A stretch of 64,000 nucleotides of DNA, from the NCBI GenBank assembly GCA_025642075.2, contig JAODUO010000866.1:109501-173500 (forward strand). Reading direction: 5' to 3'. Below the pieces are notes generated by a model. That model had not been told where the DNA came from. It ran no database searches and saw nothing but the letters and a program-made list of their open reading frames with translations. The DNA is from Ridgeia piscesae. Its lineage: Eukaryota; Annelida; Polychaeta; Sabellida; Siboglinidae. Position numbers and translations under genes: made by a program. How positions within the stretch are numbered: position 1 is the stretch's first letter; each line of letters opens with the position of its first letter. Shown piece after piece: positions 37,301-48,318 of this stretch.

Positions 37301-38795
37301 TTACATATGTCTAACCTTCCACCTGTGTTTGTGTCAGGCTCTCACTTTATGTAGACAAAGTTGGGGACTTGTGGTCTTTGGCTGGTTGTGTTGTCGTGTC
37401 TGTTATCCTGATTTGCATGTACGCATACAGATTACAGACTGGTTCTTCAGAGACTGTAACTGACCCAGTTTTAGTGATGTGTGCTTGGATTCACCTTGTG
37501 TGGTAGCAAGCAGTAATGATGGGATGGCTCACAGATGTTTGAATCTACCGTGTGTGGTAATAGTACGAGGCAATGCAGTTGGAATAATCAGAGCAGTCCA
37601 GACCGTCAGTCAGAAATATTTTATTGTTGGTTTTGGATTCATTTTTAGATGTTCCTTTTAGCATGAATGGCTTACATTGAAGCCATCTGCCTCCATACAG
37701 TCAGTTGGGCCATTTATTTAAATTCCACCAGTGGAGACAACAGAGCTTTAACATGTGGTGACATCACGCTCAACGTCACACAATGATGAAGAAAACTGCT
37801 TAACAAATTAAGTATACAAATGTGGACTATTATAGTGTCGTGAAGTTACTACTGATCCATTCGATTATTTTACCAGTTCTGCCAGCGAGTCATTAATGTG
37901 GGTCCGAAATTTGCCATGCCAGGCTTGACAACTAGCTTTAACCCCCTGGATCTGTCGGAAGTGAAGACAACGAGGGTTATGTAATGAGTGTGGAGACAGT
38001 ACAGACGACAGTTGTGTAGAAGGAGTGAGAGGTTGTTTCTGGGTTCTGATGACCGACCGGCTGTCCACTGTTGTCCTCTGTTTACCTGTAGTCTCTGGGT
38101 GGGTGTTGTCTCTACAGGTGATGTGAGGTACGCAGAGATCCAGATGACGGCTGATGGCAGGTCAAAGGGTATTGGCGTTGTGCGATTTCACAGCCCAGAA
38201 GATGCCCGTAGGGCAGTCAGTATCCTTTCTGGTTGAAGTTTAATATGTTCAAGAAAAATTAATGTGAATGTAATTGTGAAAAAATTAACTTGTTAAGCAC
38301 AGTGCCTGCAACTTTTACTAGTTTTATCATCCTAAACCCAGTTATTAACAGGTCTCATTTGTCAGTTTCCTTTTCCTCTGTATTGTTCTTTGTAAATACA
38401 ATTTCATAGGGTGTATCAGTCAGTTGTTTTGTTTGAAACATTCCACTCAGCAGCAGGCAGTAAAATGATAAGTTAAGAAAATGTATATTAAGATTAGTAA
38501 CATTTGTAGTTGTTTTATGTGTCGTCTAAATAACTGTTACACAACAAAGTGTTTTTGCATTTAGTGATTCTTTAAAAAAATCTAGCGGGTAAATGTGTAT
38601 ACATATATAATGATTTCACAGATTTACCAAACCCATTGGTTACCCACAATATAGTTCGTTACAAGCCTATGGCACTGTGTTATTACAAAATTTCTGTCAA
38701 CTTGCACCAGTGTTTGCCACCCTAACTCAACCATAGACTTGATGCACGGCCTGCGAATTGATGGAAGACTGATTGACGTCCGCCTGGAAAAGTGA
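27446..38795 (+). CDS. HNRNPM: hnRNP M / MYEF2-type RNA-binding protein, 13 exons, 606 aa
   Basis: Exons: 27446-27528, 31034-31233, 31712-31775, 32253-32346, 33168-33596, 34037-34190, 34614-34712, 35408-35467, 35999-36040, 36450-36832, 37234-37285, 38118-38219, 38737-38795. All join in phase at GT-AG sites. The start MADEPYDPYEH follows an A-rich context and precedes an Arg/Ser-rich tract (about 29-61). RRM1 is at about 71-147 (RNP2 LYVSNI, RNP1 KSVGAGVIEI). A Gly/Met linker follows. RRM2 is at about 285-362 (VFVANL, KSRGIGLVKYEY). A second Gly/Met linker has tandem GMGTGMGTGMGSG. RRM3 is at about 532-606 (VQVRNI, RSKGIGVVRF), ending RLEK. Three RRMs with Gly/Met-rich linkers and a C-terminal RRM are the hnRNP M/MYEF2 architecture. 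The family binds pre-mRNA in the nucleus and influences splicing. The vertebrate paralogues cannot be told apart here, so this is best called their invertebrate co-orthologue. Confidence 0.95.
27893..29157 (-). mobile_element. 5'-truncated non-LTR retrotransposon (LINE) with open polymerase frame
   Basis: A frame of nearly 400 codons, uninterrupted from about 29,157 to its stop at 27,969, encodes the C-terminal half of a reverse transcriptase: DFSKAFDTVPH (motif A), VPQGTVLGPLLF (motif B) and FADDCLLY (motif C), then a thumb/C-terminal region. The frame begins without a natural start, so the element is 5'-truncated. Its 3' UTR has a stem-loop (outer stem CGTCGTA/TACGACG at 27,915-27,921 and 27,946-27,952, inner AGCCA/TGGCT) followed by a short TTCAGA-type tail. 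This layout recalls CR1/L2-group elements, though the family is an inference. It lies antisense in intron 1 of the hnRNP M gene. The undamaged frame implies recent insertion. Confidence 0.88.
29188..30291. mobile_element. TTAA-flanked non-autonomous transposon, piggyBac-like
   Basis: TTAA at 29,188-29,191 and again at 30,288-30,291 flanks inverted termini. The left is CTCTTTACTGCGTAGAC and the right, reverse-complemented, is CTCTTTACTGTGCAGAC, so 15 of 17 bases match. A TTAA duplication plus a short CYCTTT-like terminus is the piggyBac signature. The interior of about 1.1 kb has no recognisable transposase, so it would need one in trans. It sits 30 bases beyond the truncated end of the LINE, within intron 1 of the hnRNP M gene. 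Confidence 0.75.
30292..31033 (+). other. Rest of hnRNP M intron 1, nothing recognised
   Basis: AT-rich intronic sequence ending in an acceptor ATATAG at 31,033. No further element recognised. Confidence 0.5.
34335..34394. repeat. (TA)n microsatellite in hnRNP M intron
   Basis: About 30 TA units in the intron that splits RRM2. Confidence 0.97.
35038..35155 (+). repeat. SINE-like 3' segment, copy 1
   Basis: The segment TGCTTCCCAGAGAAG, then GAGATGGTATTCGATTGA, then GGGAGTAAAGTG and a GCGCTGTATAA end closely matches 41,685-41,795. A terminal GCGCTATATAA is common at 3' ends of invertebrate SINEs. No tRNA-like head could be confirmed upstream. Confidence 0.55.
35163..35372. repeat. Adjacent pentanucleotide arrays (TGTCA)n and (GCGAT)n
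   Basis: About 13 TGTCA units (35,163-35,227) run straight into about 26 GCGAT/GATGC units interrupted near 35,262 and 35,281-35,289. They occupy the intron end before exon 8 of the hnRNP M gene and stop some 35 bases from its acceptor. The 108-codon forward frame across them is not a gene. Confidence 0.95.
35642..35742. repeat. (GTGGTA)n hexanucleotide array in hnRNP M intron
   Basis: About 17 units of GTGGTA/GTAGTG with one GTTGTG variant. The transcript strand is GU-rich. Confidence 0.95.
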
Positions 38796-41680
38796 AACGG
38801 TACTAGAGTTTATCTTCGGCCCCTCCCGCAAAATGTTGTTTGAACTCTCAGTGTCTGTGGGATTACAAGCAGTGCTCCTTATTCAATGCCTGACATTTCT
38901 CTTGGTCGATGTCAACACAATCTTGGTACGATGGCGTCTCGGCACTGGGTTCATCTTTCGGTGCGGTTGTTTGGACCGACGGTTTACTCGGTTCAGATTT
39001 CACACGGAACTACTTTCCTGGCGAAACGATGGAGCACTGCTGGTGCGCGAGCAGTTTTGGTCAGGTTTGCCGGTTCGGTTGAGAATGCTTTCATTCTCAG
39101 GCAGCTAAACAAATTGGACATTGTGTGTTGGACAGACATCCTTACGGTTATATTGTACCTCCGTTGCCAACGTTGTTAAGCAGTTCCCATAATGGTAAGC
39201 ATTTCTGATTTGCTGCTTTCTGTTCACCTGCATTCACAGCACGCTTCCCGGTTCTAATGGTGCGACTTTGTATGACTTGCACTTAGACAGTTAGATTTGT
39301 GTCTCAAATCTGGAACATAGGCAGCAGAGTGATCCAGCACAAACTGTAAATTATTGCACACTTCACTGTATCGTTTCTTTGTAAGGTTCGCATTTGTGAA
39401 GTAACTGTCAACCATTTGTTGTTGGCGGTCACGTGATGTTGTCCAACAGATAACAGATTCGTGTACTGTACTTGTCATTTTAGTTAAGCTTGTGTGTGCA
39501 AGATGAGTGCAAAATGCATATTTTGCGATTCAGAATGAGACGTCTGATTTGTAGTGGGACAGGTTGGTTGGTTGTTTGTTGACGGCATCGGTAGGTGTCA
39601 CCATTCAATGTCAGTTACTAAAATACGTTGTCAGAACTTTTTTCTGAAAGTCTAATTCACAGCATAGGTAGTTTGCCGTTTAACAATGAAATTTGTATTC
39701 CTTGATTGCCGACCGTAGTTGAACGTTTTTCACAGTTTGCCGCAGTGAGCCAGTTGATCATCGTGGTCGCTTCAAGTATTTGGCAGTCTTTATTAATTGT
39801 TTGAATGTACAGTTTTGTCAGAACTTTTTCACATGGTCAGCGTTGCATTCTTGGTGCGGGCGTCATCACGGTTGCTGCAACTTGCAACCTCCAATTGTGT
39901 CATAGTAAGTAGTTTTAGATCTGTGCGATCCGTATTTTAGTAATAAAATTGTTGTGTATTGTACTTGCTGTTGTTTTGCTGTTCTTCAAGTACTGTGGGC
40001 CCGTATGTGCCACACCTACTTTCTTTCGTCGTCAGCCCGTTGGTGCGACACAGAACTACTTACAGTTATTAAAAGTGATGGAACTGAAGTGTTTCGGATT
40101 GTGTTTCCTTGAAGATGTATCAACTTTACTGTGCGTTTTCATTGGCTGAAAGTTCCTGAAATTTCCTTTCGTTAGAAAGTAAATATTTATGTTAATAATG
40201 CAAATCTGCCTAAGCTACTTGTATGTAGAAGCAACCTGCATATCGTTGGAAATAAATAGTTACTGCCAATTTGTTTTGATGTAGTAATTACATATCAAGT
40301 AGCTGTTTAATTTATCCCAGATATTGAGGGAATTCTGGTCAGAATATGGCCATGGGAAATGCTAGTTTATGCATATGGCTTTCCACATTTCATTATTTGA
40401 TGTGTATTGTATTGTTGAAATATTGAATAAATACTAATTCAGTTCAGTATCTGGAAGAAATATAAATGGTTTCTTGAGGTAATTACTATGTCAAATTCCA
40501 AGAACAACAACGATTCAACAGGGTTGGGTGCCAGTTTGTTTTATATGACAAACACAAAATATCTTCCTGTGATTGATGAACAGACGTATACCTTGAGGCA
40601 CAGAATTAGTTGTGAGAATATAAAGGCACAACAAATGTGTTGATTGCCAGTTTAATTTATGTTCTTGAGAAAAACTTCAGATTTTTATAGATTCTGGGAA
40701 TTATTGTACTCTGGTACTAGTTTTATTTTCTACAAAATAATAACTTCTACATTTGGGCTTTGAAAATAGTACAGCATTATTTTGACCTTGGTTTCTATGG
40801 TGTGTGCATTTTAGTTGTTCCTAATGAAATGCTCTCGTGGATCAACTGAAAGTTGATATTTTGAACTACAAGGTTTCTGGTTGTCAAGATTAGTGTAGAA
40901 GCAATACGTTCCATCCATCAAGTTTTTGTAACAAGACAAAAGAAATCTGCAATGGGGAAACTTTGGTGCAGTCTGTCTATCGTATGCATCAGATTAGTTG
41001 TAACAGTAGTGTTCAAATTTCTAAATATTTGCATATCACTGTTGCCAGCGATTGACCAATATTTCTGTTGAAGTGTTCCTGCGCCACAAGTTTTACAGTG
41101 GCTGTTTTCAACAGAAATATCTTCATCAGACATGAATCTTGATCCTGTCACAGAAATGGGAAAGTGAATGTGATAATTCTCAGCTAATTACAATGTTCAC
41201 AACTGATGCAAATTTATGACAGTGTTATCATTTTAATCAACATTGTAAAGTACTACCCCGGTACCTTGAATTTTTTCAATTTCTTGTCTTCTGGTCATTT
41301 GGAATACATTTGCATTTGTCAACAGCAGTGCATTTGACGAGTCCTGTAGTGACCCTGTCTGAGTAGAAGAATAAATGCATCCCATAGTTGTTAGTATTTC
41401 TTGAGAGTGGCAACTACTGCTCTACGGTGAACTCCATTTCTGTTTGTGCCCGAGGAAGTAGATGGGACCCGAGGATTGGCACTCACAAGTGTGTATATAC
41501 TCAGTTTAAAATGACATTACAGTGGGGTGATACTTCTTTGACTTTTGTTTAACATTGTGGTTTCTGCTTCCAGGCTCTTGTACCGTCTGATGCAGCAGTG
41601 TTTATGTGGCCTCAATGTTTATGTGGTCTCGGTGGTGTATGTGTCTTTTGAATTAAGATTTGACGCATCTGCTTCTAGTA
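38796..41680 (+). other. Downstream of hnRNP M: 3' UTR and intergenic DNA
   Basis: The hnRNP M 3' UTR begins here. Its end is unclear: AATAAA at 40,426-40,431 is one candidate polyadenylation signal among several AT-rich possibilities. A 97-111 codon open region at 38,773-39,179 overlaps the stop codon and looks like UTR sequence without coding evidence. Nothing else recognised. Confidence 0.4.
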
Positions 41681-41684
41681 TTAT

Positions 41685-41795
41685 GCTTCCCAGAGAAGTC
41701 GAGATGATGCTCGACTGCACGGGTCTGACAGGGAGTAAAATGCAAAACACTGAGCACAGTCCAAGAACTACCTACTGCGCTATATCTGAATAAAT
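41685..41795 (+). repeat. SINE-like 3' segment, copy 2
   Basis: Matches 35,038-35,155 in the same orientation: TGCTTCCCAGAGAAG, then GAGATGATGCTCGACTG, then GGGAGTAAAATG, ending GCGCTATATCTGAATAAATA. Confidence 0.55.
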
Positions 41796-44735
41796 AATAA
41801 TAGTATTCATTATCCATATATATTACATATTGTTTGCGGTTTTTATGATGTGATTAGTGGTAGAGATGTGAAATTTAATTTGTTGCTGTGGTTATGGGTG
41901 GCCCATGATTGAAATTAACTTGGTAATTTTTGTTTTCATAAAGATATTTCTGTAGCATACTAGTTGGGATATCTGCCATATTCAACTCATCTGTTTTTCT
42001 TATCTGACACTTTCTCTCACTCTTGCCGAGTCTCTTCCAGCTCCCTGTTGTCTTTTGTCTTGACCTTCTCCTTCCTGTGGCCCTTCATCCACACCTTCTC
42101 TTGGCAGTCACGGTAGGACAATGACAGTGAGGTAGTGGCACTAGGATATAGTATATACACCTGAAGTATAGCACCTCTAGGTGCATAATTCAGATTCAGA
42201 TTTGAGAGATAAATATGTACGCTATCAACAACTGAAAAACCCAATCATCTATTCATTCAAAAACAGTCGTTCCTATAACAACATTTTGGAAGTTTTATTT
42301 ATGTCCACAGTAATTGGATGAACACTACCTAGACAACAGTTGCAAAGAATGTCTAGGTGCTGTAACTTGGTCAATGCACTCACTGACTTGCTGTTGATGC
42401 ACACAAGAAGTATTGTTTCTGGTAGGTACTGTAGTCTGGTTATCAGTACACCACCTGATTATTACTGTTCCAATATAGTACTTAGTTCAGTGTGTGTTGA
42501 CGTGTCTGTAATGATGATGTATACGGTTTAATGTGTTTGTGTGTTACTATGAAGACATGAACTATGTCAGTTTGGTCGTGTTCTCAAGTTGGGTTATTGT
42601 TGCATTTCTGTGTCCTACAGGACTTTGCCACAAGAAATCTTCTTTGTTGGTCGTACACTGTTTATTCCTTCACTCGAGGGTCGAGAGCATCTCTGGAAAA
42701 TCAGTGCACAAGCAATTAATTAACCACTGATAGTTTAATTGCTAGATCTTACCATCCCTTCTTATCAACATTGTTTTATTTTCAGACTCCAATATTGCTC
42801 AGTGCGACTGACGATGTATTAGCGGGATCATACTGCCAAAGTTGTCTGTGCGAAGTTGGAGAAGCTTTTCTAAACAAGGATCATAATATTAAATTTGGCT
42901 AAACTCAGAAACCATCATTGTACAACAGTGATGGTTTTTGTTTTGTGTTTTTTGTGTGTAAAGATGGAAACTGCATTAATAAACTATTTCAAACAATTCA
43001 AAACGCAACATTGACAGAGTTAGATAACATGTGCTACCAGTCATACGTTTTCTTCACTAGTGCCTACTTTGTTACGGTGTACAAATTGACTGCAATGTGT
43101 TTTTCATTCTTACAAGTTTGTTGATTAACCTATTTTAGAGTTTGTTTCTAACAAGCAATATTGGTCATACGCCACATGGCTCTCTGGTATACGTATTTGT
43201 GTAATTCTTCGTATGAGGTTATTCTGTCGTGTGAATGAAGATTATGTTTCTTTTGTTCACTTCTTGATTGTCGTGCGACTGGTATCAGTGATGTGGAACT
43301 GACAATGAGCGTTTGATGAGTGTATATTTCAGTCGCCGGTTCGGCTGAAAGAACCGTTTCGGCATCTCGATGTTTCCGCCAAGCTTTGTTGGAGCAATTG
43401 GTTGCTGTGGTGTCATTGGTTGCTATGGCAACACTTCGCTGAACTTTCTAGGTTTGAAATCTGCAGTCTTGCGTCATTTGTGGTTTGCTGTTCTCTGCCA
43501 CGCAAGCGACACGAAACATCAGGTCTGGTACCGGTAGGTGAAACGACTTTTGGTCTCTCGGGTCCCAATTCTGCGTTCATTTTTGAAGTGATGAATGATC
43601 ATGACATACTTCATTTCATTTCAATGCTCTTGTTGGGTGCTTGAAATATGTTTTTTCTTCGATAACGCTAATATTTAATTGTGAAGTAAGGGGTTATGTA
43701 GTTTATCGTGCAACTTCTTGTCTTGATTCGAATATTGTTGTTTGAGAGCATCAATGCTGCGGATGCTGTGGATGGTTAGTGTAGTCGTGGTCGTGTTTGG
43801 AATATGGCCCCCAATTATGAGTTGCCTCCACAGTTGAACTATCGAGATGAAAGCTTGGTGATGTATAAATCTGCTGATGAATACTTAATTGGGTTTAATA
43901 AATGAGTTCATACTTCTGTTTAAGTCATTGACAGAATTCATTACAATCAGTAGCTTGGATATGACAACTTATACATAACCTCATTTGCCCTTGGTAGCTG
44001 TCTTTTTGTTTCTAGTTGATTCTACATAAAATTATTTGTTGATAAAGATGTTTTGTTTTATGCAAATTTGTTTAACTTGTGAAGTGAAAGCTAAACTATA
44101 ATTGTGGAGGCAGCAGTTATCTGTCAGCAGTTATCTATGTCAGCAGCATCTTGTAATACCATTTTCATTCAAATTAGAACATTTGATGGTTTGTTCTGTG
44201 TGGGTGAAATTATGAACACTTCTGCTGTCTTCCTTGGCAGTTCATATATCACTTGAGATGATGTTGGTGGGCAAAAGAATCTCATGGCTACCTTTCAAGA
44301 TGGATATCATGATCTGGTGGTTGACAGACATTTACATGTGTATTTTGTCAATGAGCCTCTAGTGAGATTTCACTGTAGTTTGTCATTTGATTAGATTCAT
44401 AAAAAATATTTGCAGTAATTCAGTGGGTCTTACGCTAACAATGTTTTATGTAAAATAATTTAAAGAGCAACAAAATAACCGTTGTCCGTTGTGAATTATG
44501 TTAACCATGTGGTTTAGCTATTTTTTGTAAGAAGAGATTTACTGAAATATTCTAACATTCTGAAATTTATGTTTTGGATTCTGGTGCATCTTATGAAAAT
44601 CTTACTCTGGGAATAACATGCTGCTATGGCAAATATGAACACTTGTCGCTGCCTATTAGCAACCAACTTCTGTAACAGCATACCATATCTTTATGACGCG
44701 TCTCTGTCAGTTTTAAAGCATGTGTTTTGCTGTTT
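41796..44735. other. Intergenic or intronic stretch
   Basis: No gene assigned. Several pyrimidine-rich CAG acceptor-like sites are followed by short open frames (for example 42,620 and 42,786), but none resembles a known protein. A small hairpin with AAACCATCA and TGATGGTTT arms sits at 42,909-42,936. Confidence 0.35.
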
Positions 44736-44738
44736 CAG

Positions 44739-44818
44739 TTCTGGACGACTCTGTATGTACAGAGGAACCCAGTGAACAAGTCTTCCTGCTGGATGAAGTG
44801 GAGAAGTGTATGTCTTGA
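44739..44818 (+). CDS. Possible orphan terminal exon
   Basis: A TGTTTCAG acceptor is followed by an open frame reading VLDDSVCTEEPSEQVF, then LLDEVEKCMS and a stop at 44,816-44,818. The acidic, low-stop, balanced composition looks more like real coding sequence than its surroundings. I found no partner exon upstream and recognise no family, so it may be chance or an alternative 3' exon of an unseen transcript. Confidence 0.18.
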
Positions 44819-44939
44819 GGAATGCAAACGTGTTAAAAACAGGTTTGAAGATTTTCTTGATGACGGACACAGAGTCCTAGTATCGCAAGACGTTTTATCG
44901 AGAGCTGAGAATCATTGTGGCAAGGTTTTTTGTTAAACA

Positions 44940-45372
44940 ACATAAGAACCTGCTTCTAAAGTTGTCTGCTGTCCGAAAGCATACCGTGCACAAAAGTAAA
45001 TATTGTTGGTGTTTGAAAAGGGATTCGGACATAAAATAATAGTTCGCCAAAAACATACAAATATTTGTTTATTTTTAGGGTGTCTGAAGACATGGTGTTT
45101 TAATACTGTCATGGTAACTCATTTTGGATAATTTCAGATAACAAAACTGGGACAGATTTATTTTGTTTTCTGGACAGAAGACTGGGCTTGTGAGCTGTTG
45201 TTTTAATACTTGTTTTATTCTGTTTGGCTCACAGGTAGTAACTCTTCGCTGTCTAACATGTGACTGACGCCTCCCTACTCTGCACTGAGCCAATGTGATA
45301 GCCACCAGTGGGTGTACAAATCAGTGCATCTGGCTTTTTGTCTGTGGAGGAAGAGAACAACGTGACCCAGTG
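44940..45372. other. Non-coding stretch before the 61-bp array
   Basis: Nothing recognised. Confidence 0.4.
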
Positions 45373-48318
45373 CACAGCTGAACGTCAACGACAAGTTATA
45401 CTTGTTACTGGCTGGTGTGCTAATGCTGTATGTCACAGCTGAACGTCAACGACAAATTATACTTGTTACTGGCTGGCTGGCGTGCTAATGCTGGATGTCA
45501 CAGCTGAACGTCAACGACAAGTTATACTTGTTACTGGCTGGCTGGCGTGCTAATGCTGTATGTCACAGCTGAACGTCAACGACAAGTTATACTTGTTACT
45601 GGCTGGCTGGCGTGCTAATGCTGGATGTCACAGCTGAACGTCAACGACAAGTTATACTTGTTACTGGCTGGCTGGCGTGCTAATGCTGGATGTCACAGCT
45701 GAACGTCAACGACAAGTTATACTTGTTACTGGCTGGTGTGCTAATGCTGTATGTCACAGCTGAACGTCAACGACAAGTTATACTTGTTACTGGCTGGTGT
45801 GCTAATGCTGGATGTCACAGCTGAACGTCAACGACAAGTTATACTTGTTACTGGCTGGTGTGCTAATGCTGGATGTCACAGCTGAACGTCAACTACAAGT
45901 TATACTTGTTACTGGCTGGTGTGCTAAAGCTGGATGTCACAGCTGAACGTCAAGAACAAGTTATACTTGTTACTGGCTGGTGTGCTAATGCTGGATGTCA
46001 CAGCTGAACGTCAACAACAAGTTATACTTGTTACTGGCTGGTGTGCTAAAGCTGGATGTCACAGCTGAACGTCAAGAACAAGTTATACTTGTTACTGGCT
46101 GGTATGCTACTGCTGGATGTCACAGCTGAACGTCAAGAACAAGTTATACTTATTACTGGCTGGTGTGCTAATGCTGGATGTCACAGCTGAACGTCAACGA
46201 CAAGTTATACTTGTTACTGGCTGGTGTGCTAATGCTGGATGTCACAGCTGAACGTCAACGACAAGTTATACTTGTTACTGGCTGGTGATGCTAATGCTGG
46301 ATGTCACAGCTGAACGTCAAGAACAAGTTATACTTATTACTGGCTGGTGTGCTAATGCTGGATGTCACAGCTGAACGTCAACGAAAAAGTTATACTTGTT
46401 ACTGGCTGGTGTGCTAATGCTGGATGTCACAGCTGAACGTCAAGAACAAGTTATACTTATTACTGGCTGGTGTGCTAATGCTGGATGTCACAGCTGAACG
46501 TCAAGAACAAGTTATACTTGTTACTGGCTGGTGTGCTAATGCTGGATGTCACAGCTGAACGTCAAGAACAAGTTATACTTATTACTGGCTGGTGTGCTAA
46601 TGCTGGATGTCACAGCTGAACGTCAAGAACAAGTTATACTTGTTACTGGCTGGTGTGCTAATGCTGGATGTCACAGCTGAACGTCAACGACAAGTTATAC
46701 TTGTTACTGGCTGGTGTGCTAATGCTGGATGTCACAGCTGAACGTCAAGAACAAGTTATACTTATTACTGGCTGGTGTGCTAATGCTGGATGTCACAGCT
46801 GAACGTCAACAACAAGTTATACTTATTACTGGCTGGTGTGCTAATGCTGGATGTCACAGCTGAACGTCAACGACAAGTTATACTTGTTACTGGCTGGTAT
46901 GCTAATGCTGGATGTCACAGCTGAACGTCAACGACAAGTTATACTTATTACTGGCTGGTGTGCTAATGCTGGATGTCACAGCTGAACGTCAACGACAAGT
47001 TATACTTGTTACTGGCTGGTATGCTAATGCTGGATGTCACAGCTGAACGTCAACGAACAAGTTATACTTGTTACTGGCTGGTATGCTACTGCTGGATGTC
47101 ACAGCTGAACGTCAACGACAAGTTATACTTGTTACTGGCTGGTATGCTAATGCTGGATGTCACAGCTGAACGTCAAGAACAAGTTATACTTGTTACTGGC
47201 TGGTGTGCTAATGCTGGATGTCACAGCTGAACGTCAACGAACAAGTTATACTTGTTACTGGCTGGTGTGCTAATGCTGGATGTCACAGCTGAACGTCAAG
47301 AACAAGTTATACTTGTTACTGGCTGGTGTGCTAACTGCTGGATGTCACAGCTGAACGTCAAGAACAAGTTATACTTATTACTGGCTGGCTTGCTAATGCT
47401 GGATGTCACAGCTGAACGTCAAGAACAAGTTATACTTGTTACTGGCTGGTGTGCTATGCTGGATGTCACAGCTGAACGTCAAGAACAAGTTATACTTATT
47501 ACTGGCTGGTTGCTATGCTGGATGTCACAGCTGAACGTCAAAACAAGTTATACTTGTTACTGGCTGGTTGCTAATGCTGGATGTCACAGCTGAACGTCAA
47601 CGAACAAGTTATACTTGTTACTGGCTGGTATGCTACTGCTGGATGTCACAGCTGAACGTCAACAACAAGTTATACTTGTTACTGGCTGGTATGCTAATGC
47701 TGGATGTCACAGCTGAACGTCAACGACAAGTTATACTTGTTACTGGCTGGTATGCTACTGCTGGATGTCACAGCTGAACGTCAACGACAAGTTATACTTG
47801 TTACTGGCTGGTATGCTAATGCTGGATGTCACAGCTGAACGTCAAGAACAAGTTATACTTGTTACTGGCTGGTGTGCTAATGCTGGATGTCACAGCTGAA
47901 CGTCAACGACAAGTTATACTTGTTACTGGCTGGTATGCTAATGCTGGATGTCACAGCTGAACGTCAACAACAAGTTATACTTGTTACTGGCTGGTGTGCT
48001 AATGCTGGATGTCACAGCTGAACGTCAACGACAAGTTATACTTGTTACTGGCTGGTATGCTAATGCTGGATGTCACAGCTGAACGTCAACAACAAGTTAT
48101 ACTTGTTACTGGCTGGTGTGCTAATGCTGGATGTCACAGCTGAACGTCAACAACAAGTTATACTTGTTACTGGCTGGTATGCTAATGCTGGATGTCACAG
48201 CTGAACGTCAACAACAAGTTATACTTGTTACTGGCTGGTGTGCTAATGCTGGATGTCACAGCTGAACGTCAACAACAAGTTATACTTATTACTGGCTGGT
48301 ATGCTAATGCTGGATGTG
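45373..48318. repeat. 61-bp minisatellite array, about 48 copies
   Basis: The unit begins CACAGCTGAACGTCAACGAC, continues AAGTTATACTTGTTACTGGC, and ends in TGGTGTGCTAATGCTGGATG-like sequence. Variation is concentrated at three places: CAACGAC/CAAGAAC/CAACAAC, TTGTT/TTATT and GTGTGCT/GTATGCT, with a GGCTGGCTGGCG insertion in some early copies and single-base losses at 47,330-47,580. Each unit carries a CAGCTG E-box and an ACGTCA half-site. Unit length is not a multiple of three and there is no sign of translation. Toward 47,820-48,300 the units tend to alternate GTGTGCT with GTATGCT, a 122-bp higher-order pattern. Confidence 0.97.

Noticed and set aside
38773..39179. Frames of 97-111 codons after the hnRNP M stop
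   Set aside because: They overlap the last exon out of frame and continue in 3' UTR; no homology recognised.
46973..47777. Plus-strand frames across the 61-bp array
   Set aside because: Chance open frames in a repeat whose length and small indels change frame.
45373..48318. CRISPR-like array
   Set aside because: Units are contiguous with no unique spacers, and the DNA is from an animal.
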